This document shows, in pieces, positions 39,901 through 52,438 of a stretch of DNA of 64,000 bases. Numbering within the stretch: the stretch's first letter is position 1; each line of letters begins with the position of its first letter. Under the pieces are notes generated by a model. The model was not told the origin of the DNA, searched no databases, and saw nothing but the letters and a program-made list of their open reading frames with translations. Origin of the DNA: Homarus americanus (Eukaryota; Arthropoda; Malacostraca; Decapoda; Nephropidae); contig NW_024754898.1 of NCBI RefSeq assembly GCF_018991925.1, positions 32,501-96,500 on the forward strand. Direction: 5' to 3'. A program made the position numbers and the translations under genes.

Positions 39901-41147
39901 GAACACAACACCTACCAGAACACAACACCCACCAGAACACAACACCTACTCAGAACACAACACCTACCAGCACACAACACCTACCAGCACACAACACCTA
40001 CCAGCACACAACACCTACCAGCACACAACACCTACCAGCACACAACACCTACCAGCAAGTACACAACACCTACCAGCACATGACCTACCAGCACACAACA
40101 CCTTACCAGCACACAACACCTACCAGCACACAACACCTACCAGTACACAACACCCACCAGCACACAACACCTACCAGCACACACAACACCTACCAGTACA
40201 CAACACCCACCAGAACACAACACACCTACCAGAACACAACACCTACCAGAACACAACACCTACCAGAACACAACACCTACCAGCACACAACACCTACCAG
40301 CACACAACACCTACCAGCACACAACACCTAACAGCACACAACACCTACCAGCACACAACACCTACCAGTACACAACAACACCTACCAGCACACAACACCT
40401 ACCAGCACACAACACCTACCAGCACACAACACCTACCAGCACAATAACACCTACCAGCACACAACACCTACCAGCACACAACACCTACCAGTACACAACA
40501 CCTACCAGTACACAACACCCACCAGCACACAACACCTACCAGCACACAACACCTACCAGCACACAACACCTACCAGCACACAACACCTACCAGCACACAC
40601 CTACCAGTACACAACACCCACCAGTACACAAACACCTACCAGCACAACAACACCTACCAGTACACAACACCTACCAGCACACAACACCCAATTGTAAGTA
40701 CACAACACCCACCAGCACACACACCTACCAGAACACAACACCTACCAGCACACAACACCTACCAGTACACAACACCTACCAGAACACAACACCTACCAGC
40801 ACACAACACCCACCAGGAACACAACACCCACCAGCACACAACACCTACCAGAACACAACACCTACCAGCACACAACACCTACCAGAACACAACACCTACC
40901 AGAACACAACACCTACCAGCACACAACACCTACCAGCACACACACCCCACCAGCACACAACACCACCAGTACACAACACCTACCAGGACTACAAATACCC
41001 ACCAGCACACAACACCTACCAGAACACAACACCTACCAGAACACAACACCTACCAGAACACAACACCTACCAGAACACAACACCTACCAGCACACAACAC
41101 CTACCAACACACAACACCCAACAGCACACAACACCCACCAGCACACA
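30976..41147. repeat. 17-bp satellite (ACACAACACCTACCAGN), left part of 20-kb array
   Basis: Hundreds of copies of ACACAACACCTACCAGN. Variation is concentrated at a few positions: CAGCACACA, CAGTACACA, CAGAACACA or CAGACCACA at the junction, and CCTACC or CCCACC in the middle. The TAC variant dominates about 31,500-33,800, GCAC about 34,800-35,400 and 39,960-40,600, and GAAC about 39,000-39,960. The consensus has no stop codon in any plus frame. Since 17 bp times 3 equals 17 codons, all frames give the same 17-residue cycle (TPTSTQHLPAHNTYQHT) and indels do not close the frame. Open frames up to 779 codons result. Single-base indels and CTCAG or AATT insertions are scattered. Confidence 0.97.
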
Positions 41148-42160
41148 ACACCGAAGGGTCAAGACGTGCCTGAGGCCTTCCCGGAGCTGCCAGGTCAACT
41201 GTTGCTGACCCATACCAGCTCCCTCCCCTGAACCCTCCTCCCCACCGGAATATCAACAAGTTCACGCCAGAAGTTATGGCTTCATTTAGAAAGGAATGGA
41301 ACCAGTGTTAAACAGAGGTAACTGCGTGAACAGTGCTTTGAGCCGCGAGAACAACTCAGCGGCGCAGTGAACCTGCTGACTCACACAGTGAGGTCCCAGG
41401 TACTCAGCGATAACGGCCTGACCTAACAACAGCGCGATGTGTTATCCGTCTACGATAGGAAGGCCTGGGACCACACCTCACTCATATAGAACACCGTCTG
41501 TGAGGGAACTTACTACACCAATGAGGCCCCTATAACATCATCTGTGAGGGAATTACTACACCACGTGAGTGCCTCCCTCACAACACCATCTGCTGTGAGG
41601 GACCCACACACCACGTGAGGCCCCTCATAACATCATCTGTGAGGAATTACTACACCACGCGGAGTTTCCCCACACCTCAGAGGAGTTACTACACCACGGA
41701 GGCCCCTCATAACACCATCTGCAGGGACTACACCACGTGAGGCCCCGTGACATAACACCATCTGTGAGGAATTGTTACATCACGTGAGGCCCCTCATAAC
41801 ACCATCTGTGAGGGGATTACTACACCAATGAGTTCCCTGACACACCACATCTGTGAGTGGAACTACTACACCACGTGAGGCCCCCATAACACCATATCTG
41901 TGAGGGAATTACTACACCACGTGAGGTCCCTCCTACACCATCTGGGAGAGAGTTACTACACTGGCTGTGTTTGCTGTTCAACACCTACATTAATCTGTAT
42001 GTTCTACCTGTATGTCTTTACCTTTCTAATGAAGGCTTTTGTTAAACCACCACCAATGTATGCACAAGTCATTTATGTCCAATGTATATTTTCAGCCTTC
42101 GGGCTGCAGGACTTTTTTCAATAAACCGTTAATTATTATTATTACATATTATTATTAGAA
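41148..42160 (+). mobile_element. Non-autonomous retroelement, copy 3 (plus), inserted in the 17-bp satellite
   Basis: The reverse complement of this segment matches copies 1 and 2 at 12.8-14.4 kb. Order on the plus strand: 5' start CCGAAGGGTCAAGACG, GC-richer body, region equivalent to the palindrome, 44-bp minisatellite with GTGAGGGAATTACTACACCA units (about 41,495-41,960), conserved 3' end with TTTTCAGCCTTCGGGCTGCA, AATAAA at 42,120-42,125, and an (ATT)n tail to about 42,157. Array units sit directly on both sides. It is longer than copy 1, mainly because it has more minisatellite units. Confidence 0.85.
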
Positions 42161-45100
42161 CACAACACCTACCAGAACACAACACCTACCAGAACACAAC
42201 ACCTACCAGAACACAAACACCTACCAGAACACAACACCTACCAGCACACAACACCTACCAGCACACACAACACCTACCAGCACAATAACACCTACCAGTA
42301 CACAACACCTACCAGACCACAACACCTACCAGCACACACAACACCTACCAGAACACAACAACACCTACCAGAACACAACACCTAACACCAGAACACAACA
42401 CCTACCAGAACACAACACCTACCAGCACACAACACCTACCAGAACACAACACCTACCAGCACACAACACCTACCAGCACACAACACCTACCAGAACACAA
42501 CACCCACCAGCACAACACCTACCAGAACACAACACCAGCACACAACACCCACCAGCACACAACACCTACCAGTACACAACACCTACCAGACCACAACAAC
42601 ACCTACCAGCACACAACACCTACCAGAACACAACACCTACCAGAACACAACACCCACCAGCACACAACACCTACCAGAACACAACACCTACCAGCACACA
42701 ACACCCACCAGACCACAACACCTACCGCCAGGAACACAACACCTACCAGAACAACACCTACCAGCACACAAATACCTACCAGAACACAACACCTACCAGT
42801 ACACAACACCCACTCAGCACACAACACCTACCAGAACACAACACCTACCAGTACACAACACCTACCAGCACACAACACCTACCAGCACACAACACCTACC
42901 AGGTACACAACACCTGCCAGAACACAACACCTACCTCAGACCACACAACACCCACCAGCACACACAACACCTACCAGAACACAACACCTACCAGCACACA
43001 ACACCCAATTAGACCACAACACCTACCAGAACACAACACCTACCAGAACACAACACCTACCAGTACACAACACCTACCAGCACACAACACCTACCAGCAC
43101 ACAACACCTACCAGTACACAACACCTACCAGAACACAACATCACCAGTACACAACACCTACCAGTACACAACACCTACCAGACCACAACACCTACCAGAA
43201 CACAACACCCACCAGTACACAACACCTACCAGTACACAACACCTACCAGACCACAACACCCACTAGAACACAACACCCACCAGTACACAACACCTACCAG
43301 CACACAACACCTACCAGCACACAACACCACCAGCACACACAACAACACCTACCAGCACACAACACCTACCAGCACACAAACACCTACCAGCACACAACAC
43401 CTACCAGTACACAACACCTACCAGCACACAACACCTACCAGCACACAACACCTACCAGCACACACAACACCTACCAGTACACAACACCTACCAGACCACA
43501 AACACCTACCAGCACACAACACCTACCTAGCACACAACACCTACCAGCACACAACACCCACCAGTACACACAACACCCACCAGCACACAACACCCACCAG
43601 CACACAACACCTACCAGTACACAACACCTACCAGCACACAACACCTACCAGCACACACAACACCTACCAGAACACAACACCTACCAGCACACAACACCTA
43701 CCAGCACACAACACCTACCAGTACACAACACCTACCAGACCACAACACCTACCAGTACACAACACCTACCAGAACACACCTACCAGTACACAACACCTAC
43801 CAGAACACAACACCTACCAGGAGCACAACACCTACTCAGACCTCACAACACCTACCAGAACACAACACCTACCAGAACACAACACCTACCAGAACACAAC
43901 ACCTACTAGAACACAACACCTACTAGTACACAACACCTACCAGCACACAACACCTACCAGTACACAACACCTACCAGCACACAACACCTACCAGAACACA
44001 AACACCTACCAGACCACAACACCCTACCAGGAATGCCAACACCTACCAGCACACAACAACACCTACCAGTACACAACACCTACAAAGTACACAACACCTA
44101 CCAGACCACAACACCTACCAGAACACAACACCCACCAGCACACAACACCCAACAGTACACAACACCTACAAAGTACACAACACCCCGCCTGTGCCACACA
44201 ACACCTTACCAGCACAGCAAACACCCACCAGCACACAACACCCACTGTAGCACACAACACCCACCAGCACACACAACACCTACCAGTACACAACACCTAC
44301 AAAGTACACACAACACCTGCCAGAACACAACACCCACCAGCACACAACACCTACCAGTACACAACACCTACCAGCACAATAACACCTACCAGTACAACAC
44401 CTACAAAGTACACAACACCTGCCAGAACACAACACCTACCAGCACACAACACCTACCAAGCACACAACACCTACCAGAACACAACACCTACCAGCACACA
44501 ACACCCACCAGCACACACAACACCTACCAGTACACAACACCCACCAGTACACAACACCTACCAGTACACAACACTCCACCAGACCACAACACCTACCAGT
44601 ACACAACACCTACCAGCACACAACACCTACCAGCACACAACACCTACCAGAACAACCACAAACACCTACCAGCACACAACACCCGGCCAGAACACAACAC
44701 CTACCAGCACACAACACCTACCAGAACACAACACCTACCAGCACACAACACCTACCAGAACACAACACCTACCAGCACACAACACTACCAGTACACAACA
44801 CCTACCAGCACACAACACCTACCAGAACACAACACCTACCAGCACACAACACCCACCAGTACACAACACCTGCCAGAACACAACACCTACCAGCACACAA
44901 CACCCACCAGCACACAACACCCACCAGCACAACACCTACCAGAACACAACAACACCCACCAGCACACAACACCCAACAGCACACAACACCTACTCAGAAC
45001 ACAACACCCACCAGACCACAACACCTACCAGTACACAACACCTACCAGCACACAACACCTACCAGTACACAACACCTACCAGAACACAACACCTGCCTTC

Positions 45101-48100
45101 CAGAACACAACACCTACCAGAACACAACACCTACCAGCACACACAACACCTACCAGCACACAACACCTACCAGCACACAACACCTACCAGAACACAACAC
45201 CTACCAGCACAACACCTACCAGCACACAACACCTACCAGCACACAACACCCACCAGTACACAACACCTACCAGCACACAACACCTACTCATGACACAACA
45301 CCCACCAGACCACACCTACCAGACCACACAACACCTACCAGACCACACCCACCAGCACACACACCTACCAGAACACAACACCCACCAGACCACAACACCT
45401 ACCAGTACACAATACCTACCAGAACACAACACCTACCAGTACACAACACCTACCAGAACACAACATCTACCAGTACACAACACCTACCAGCACACAACAC
45501 CTACTCAGAACACAACACCTACCACAACACCTACCAGTACACACACCTACCAGACCACATCACCTACCAGCACACACCTACCAGGTTCACAACACCTACC
45601 AGGAACACAACACCTACCAGCACACAACACCTACCAGCACACAACAACACCTACCAGACCACAACACCTACCAGCACACAAATAACACCTACCAGAACAC
45701 AACACCTACCAGACCACAACACCTACTCTCAAACACACAACACCCACCAGCACACAACACCTACCTCCAGCACACAACACCTACCAACACACACAACACC
45801 TACCAGAACACAACACCCACCAGTACACAACACCCACCAGTACACACACCTACCAGACCACAACACCTACCAGCACACAACACCCACCAGAACACAACAC
45901 CCACCAGACCACAACACCTACCAGCACACACCTACCAGAACACAACACCTACCAGAACACAACACCTACTAGACCACAACCGACCTACCAGCACATAAAC
46001 ACCTACTCAGACCACAAATACCTACCAGCACACAACACCTACCAGCACACAACACCTACCAGCACACAACACCCACCAGAACACAACACCCACCAGAACA
46101 CAACACCTACCAGACCACACAACACCTACCAGAACACAACACCTACCAGCACACACACCTACCAGACCACAACACCTACCAGAACACAACACCTACCAGC
46201 ACACAACACCTACCAGCACACAACACCTACCAGTACACAACACCCACTGTGACCACAACACCCACCAGCACACACAACACCTACCAGTACACAACACCTA
46301 CCAGAACACACACCCTACCCAGACCACAACACCTACCAGCACACAACACCTACCCAGAACACAACACCTCAGAACACAACACCTACCAGCACACAACACC
46401 TACCAGACCACAACACCCACCAGCACAACACCTACTCAGAACACAACACCTACCAGAACACAACACCTACCAGACCACAAACACCTACCAGCACACAACA
46501 CCTACCAGAACACAACACCTACCAGCACACAACACCTACCAGCACACACAACACCTACCAGTACACAACACCTACCAGACCACAACACCTACCACAGCAC
46601 ACAACACCTACCAGAACACAACACCTACCAGAACACAACACCTACCAGACCACAACACCTACCAGCACACAACACCTACCAGAACACAACACCCACCAGT
46701 ACACAACACCTACCAGAACACAACACCTACCAGCACACAACACCTACCAGCACACACCAACAGCACACAACACCTACCAGTACACAACACCCACCAGCAC
46801 ACAACACCTACCAGCAGCACAAACACCTACCAGACCACAACACCTACGAGAACACAACACCTACCAGAACACAACACCCACCAGCACACAACACCTACCA
46901 GCGCACACACAACAACACCTACCAGAACACAACACCTACCAGAACACAACACCTACCAGTACACAACACCCACCAGCACACAACACCCACCAGAACACAA
47001 CACCCACCAGACCACAACACCCACCAGAACACAAATACCTACCTTCAGCACACAATACCTACCAGAACACAACACCTACCAGCACACAACACCTACCAGC
47101 ACACAACACCTACCAGAACACAAGACCCACTCAGAACACAACACCTACCAGTACACAACACCTACCAGCACACAACACCCACCAGAACACAACACCTACC
47201 AGACCACAAACACCTACTAGAACACAACACCTACCAGTACACAACACCTAACACCAGAAACACAACACCTACCAGCACACAACAGCACTACCAGACCACA
47301 ACACCTACTCAGTACACAACACCTACCAGTACACAACACCTACCAGCACACAACACCTACCAGACCACAACACCTACCAGAACACAACACCTACCAGCAC
47401 ACAACACCTACCAGACCACAACACCTACCAGTACACAACACCTACTAGACCACAACACCTACCTTCAGTACACAACAACACCTACCAGTACACACACCAC
47501 CAGCACACAATACCTACCAGACCACAACACCTACTAGAACACAACACCTACCAGTACACAACACCTACCAGAACACACAACACCTACCAGTACACAACAC
47601 CTACCAGAACACAACACCTACCAAGCACACAATACCTACCAGAACACAACACCTACCAGAACACAACACCTACCAGTACACAACACCCACCAGAACAGCA
47701 ACACCTACCAGTACACAACACCCACCAGACCACAACACCCACCAGCACACACCCACCAGTACACACACCCACCAGAACACAACACCAGCACACACCTACC
47801 AGACCACAACACCTACCAGCACACACACCCACCAGCACACACACCTACCAGTACACAACACCTACCAGACCAACACTCCACCAGCACACACACCTACTCA
47901 GACCACAACACCTACCAGTACACAACACCTACCAGACCACAACACCTACCACACAACACCCACCAGGCACAATACCCGCAATTTCAGAACACAACACCTA
48001 CCAGTACACAATACCTAACAGAACACAACACCTACCAGTACACAACACCTACCAGAACACAACACCTACCAGCACACACACACCCACGAACACAACACCT

Positions 48101-50990
48101 ACCAGACCACAACACCTACCAGCACACAACACCCACCAACACACAACACCTACCAGCACACAACACCCACCAGACCACAACACCTACCAGCACACAACAC
48201 CTACCAGAACACAACACCTACCAGCACACAACACCTACCAACACACAACACCTACCAGCACACAACACCTACCAGACCACAACACCTACCACAGCACACA
48301 ACACCTACCAGACCACAACACCTACCAGTACACAACACCTACCAGCACACAACACCTACCAGACCACAACACCTACCAGCACACAACACTCACCAGCACA
48401 CAACACCTACTAGACTACAACACCTACCAGCACACAACACCTACCAGAACACACAACACCTACTGTAGCACACACACTCTACTAAATATACAACACTCTG
48501 CATGCTGAATATAGCAACACCTACTAGAACACAACACCTACCAGCACAACACCTACCAGGAACACAACACCTACCAGCACACAACACCTACCAGAACACA
48601 ACACCTAACAGCACACAACACCCACCAACACAATAACACCTACCAGAACACAACACCTACCAGCACACAACACCTACCAACACACAACACCTACCAACAT
48701 ACAACACCCACTAGAACACAACACCTACTCAGCACACAACACCTACCAGCACACAAATAATCTACCAGACCACAACACCCAATACCAGCACACAACACCT
48801 GCAATGAACACACATCTACTCAGTACACAACACCCACCAGCACACAACACCCACCAGAACACAACACCCACCAGCACACAACACCCACCAGTACACACAC
48901 ACCCACCAGACCACCACCTACCAGCACACAACACCTACCAGAACACACCACCTACCAGAACACAACACCCACCAGCACACAACACCCACCAGCACACAAC
49001 AACACCTACCAGACCACAACACACCTACCAGCACACAACACCTACCAGAACACAACACCTACCAGACCACAAACACCCACCAACACACAACACCCACCAG
49101 CACACACAACACCTACCAGCACACAACACCTACCAACACACAACACCTACCAGAACACAACACCTACCAGTACACAACACCTAACACCAGTACACACACA
49201 CCTACCAGACCACAACACCTACCAGCACACAACACCTACCAGAACACAACACCTACCAGAACACAACACCTACCAGCACACAACACCCACCAGAACACAA
49301 TGACCTCACCAGCACACAACACCCACCAGCACACAACACCTACCAGAACACAACACCTACTCAGCACATGTCAACACCTACCAGCACACAACACCTACCA
49401 GACCACAACACCTACCAGCAGCCGGCAACACCTACCAGAACACAACACCTACCAGCACACAACACCTACCAGACCACAACACCTACCAGCACACAACACC
49501 TACCAGAACACAACACCTACCAGACCATAACACCTACCAACACACAACACCTACTCAGCACACAACACCTACCAGCACACAACACCTACCAACACACACC
49601 TACCAGCACACAACACCTACCAGACCACAACCACCTACCAGTACAATAACACCTACCAGCACACAACACCTACCAGACCACAAATACCCACTAGAACACA
49701 ACACCTACCAGCACACAACACCTACCAGCACACAACACCACCAGAACACAACACCCCACCAGCACATAACACTCCACAGTGGCTAATGTTACCTACCAGA
49801 CCACAACACCTACCAGCACACAACACCTACCAGAACACAACACCTACCAGCACACAACACCTACCTCAGACCACAACACCTAACACCAGCACAACACCTA
49901 CCAGAACACAACACCTACCAGACCATAACACCTACCAACACACAACACCTACCAGAAAGCACACAACACCCACAGCACACAACACCTACCAACACACAAC
50001 ACCTACCAGCACACAACACCTACCAGGACTACAACACCTACCAGTACACGACCCACAGCACACAACACCTACTCAGGACTACAACACCTACCAGCACACA
50101 ACACTCCCCACCAGCACACAACACCTACCAGACCACAAACAACACCTACCAGCACAATAACACCTACCAGAACACAACACCTACCAGCACACAACACCCA
50201 CCAACACACAACACCTACCAACATACAACACCTACCAGACCACAACACCCACCAGCACACAACACCTACCAGCACACAACACCTACCAGAACACAACACC
50301 TACCAGCACACAACACCTACCAACACACAACACCCACCAACATACAACAACACCTACCAGACCACAACACTCCACCAGCACACAACACCTACCAGAACAC
50401 AACAACACCTACCAGCACACAACACCTACCAGTACACAACACCTACCAGCACACAACACCTACCAGCACACAACACCTACCAGTGCCACAACACCTACCA
50501 GCACACAAATACCCTACCAACACACAACACCTACCAACAACATACAACACCCACCAGAACACAACCACCTACCAGACACAACACCTACCAGCACACAACA
50601 CCTACCAGCACACACCTACCAGCACACAACACCCATCAGCACACAACACCTACTCAGCACACAACACCTACCAGACCACAACACCTACCAGCACACAACA
50701 CCTACCAGCACACAACACCTACCAGACCACAACACCTACCAGCACACACAACACCTACCAGAACACAACACCTACCAGACCACAACACCTACCGACCTCA
50801 CAAACACCTACCTTCAGAACACAACACCTACCAGAACACAACACCTACCAGCACAACACCTACCAACACACAACACCTACCAACATACAACACCTACCAG
50901 AACACAACAACACCTACCAGCACACAACACCTACCAGCACACAACACCTACCAGCACACAACACCTACCAGCACACAACACCTACCAGCA
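42161..50990. repeat. 17-bp satellite, right part of 20-kb array
   Basis: Same unit as the left part. From about 48,100 to 50,900 a further variant, CCAACACACAACACC (G lost, A gained), becomes common and is nearly absent elsewhere. A non-repeat interruption lies at about 48,465-48,520 (CTGTAGCACACACTCTACTA, then AATATACAACACTCTGCATG), and a smaller one at about 49,770-49,790. The array ends at CACCAGCACTACCCCAAGC. Confidence 0.97.
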
Positions 50991-51339
50991 CTACCCCAAG
51001 CAACAGTCCAGCCTTAACTAACACTGACACATGTTCAGGTAAGTACAGTACATCCAAGAGCCTACACGTGCCCAGTACCTGCCAACACAGAGCCACCGTC
51101 AGGTAAGGTGATACAGGACCAAGAGGATGTCATAACAAAGGCCAGCTTACCATAGGCGTCTTATTACACGCTGCTTCACCTCTTTTACACAGTCTATCTT
51201 TGTACGTATGCTAGTGTTCTTTATTTAACATACATGGGCGATTATTTCCTGCTAGTAATTGTCTTTACTGAATCTATGAAAACTAAAACAAGCAAATTCT
51301 ACTACTACCATTACTTTTTACTGGCTCATCTCTAAATTC
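50991..51339. other. Right flank of the 20-kb array with two strong splice-donor matches
   Basis: Shortly after the last array unit there are CAGGTAAGTAC (GT at 51,039) and CAGGTAAGGTG (GT at 51,103), both near-perfect donor consensus on the plus strand. The repeat-derived plus frame stays open to 51,106. No acceptor-bounded exon or conserved peptide is identified, so this is descriptive only. Confidence 0.45.
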
Positions 51340-52345
51340 AATAGCCAGATTCCACCATTTTATTACCTAATATTAAATATCCTAATACATAAGTAGCTAT
51401 CCTATCTGTGTTGAATTAGTTGAGCGCAGATCTATGTGGCATTCAGTGACCAAGATTTCAGCAGCTGTTGTTTTGGGGCCGATGCTCGTTCCTGAGGCAG
51501 AGCAAAGCCAACCGAAGGAGAGAAGGACAGTTGACATCTTATCCAGGCTGTAAACATAACTTGCTGCTGCTTTGTTCGGATATCACCTCCGAGAGTCTGG
51601 CGTAGAAGCATCTTGCACTTGGTCCCATCCCACCAGAGGTTGTGAAGACTAGAGGGTGAAGCTGCCTTGATCAACGTTCTGAATTCTCTCCCTGTATTCC
51701 CTTATCTTGTCTTTTCTCGTTCCACCTTGTGCAGCATCGAGAGCAGTTAAGGTGACATGCGGCCATGGGATCAAAAATCCTGATGTCGAAGAAGCGCTCG
51801 CTGTCCCTGCGTCCAGAATCCTCGAGCACTGACGTCAACACGGGCTTCGTTGATGTGTTTGAAGTCCTGGGTGTGGAAAATCTCACAGTCCAATGAAAGG
51901 AGGGCAGTCTACCCTGACATCACGGCAGATTTCTTTCAACATATTTGCTGTGAGGTCCCTTACTCGTCATGCCTCATGCATATGAAGCCCCCTTCGCACA
52001 CCATGGCGTGATCGACGTCATAGAAGAGCACACACGCATTGGGAGGGCAAACTTACTGGCCTACCGTACCTAGAGCATTGGAATCTGTAAATTCTTGTTT
52101 ATTGAGACTGAAACCATTTGCCCTTATCGGTAACGTAGTTAACCAGTTCGAGGCGCCCACCTCCTGAGCTATAGCTACTTTTTTTTTCAAATTCTCTGGT
52201 ACTTGCAGCAACAGTTGCTGCAACTTATCACTTTGGCTGTGCTGTCGTTCTGTCGTAATGTACCTTCCAATCTTGTTTACTTCACTGGTATCCACCTCCC
52301 CTGTTGCGTTCTGAGCTATTATGTGGTCCGTGAGGGCTGTCGTGA
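51340..52345 (-). pseudogene. Reverse-transcriptase gene 3' fragment, duplicate copy A (minus)
   Basis: The C-terminal third of the RT gene at 52,439-55,320 is present a second time here. The minus strand reads GASNWLTTLPIRANGFSLNK (about 52,160-52,105), then GGFICMRHDE (about 52,000-51,970), then FFDIRIFDPMAACHLN (about 51,797-51,745), then a final segment including FTAWIRCQLSFS. These motifs belong to the region downstream of the RT core in a family of animal RT-bearing proteins usually annotated only as uncharacterised or RNA-directed DNA polymerase. Homology to copy B begins at AATAGC (51,340 and 52,439) and ends near 52,345. Confidence 0.78.
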
Positions 52346-52438
52346 TCTTAACTGCTACTACTTATTTACTACTACAGGGTACTACTACTACTACTACTTC
52401 TACTACTTTTTTTTTTAACGTGGCCTCCAGCCTCCCCC
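52346..52438. other. Spacer between the two copies, (TAC)n and T-run
   Basis: A (TAC)n microsatellite with a T10-type run (about 52,375-52,420) separates copy A from copy B. Read on the minus strand this is an A-run followed by GTA triplets, placed between the 3' end of copy B and the truncated 5' end of copy A. Confidence 0.75.

Noticed and set aside
35444..40447. Very long plus-strand open frames encoding a TPTxTQHLPxHNTYQxT-type repeat protein
   Set aside because: The 17-bp unit has no stop codon in any plus frame, so long open frames are automatic. Starts are mutational ATGs, ends are arbitrary, and no signal peptide, splice site or non-repeat coding flank is seen.
30976..50990. CRISPR array
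   Set aside because: Units are contiguous 17-mers without unique spacers and the sequence context is eukaryotic.
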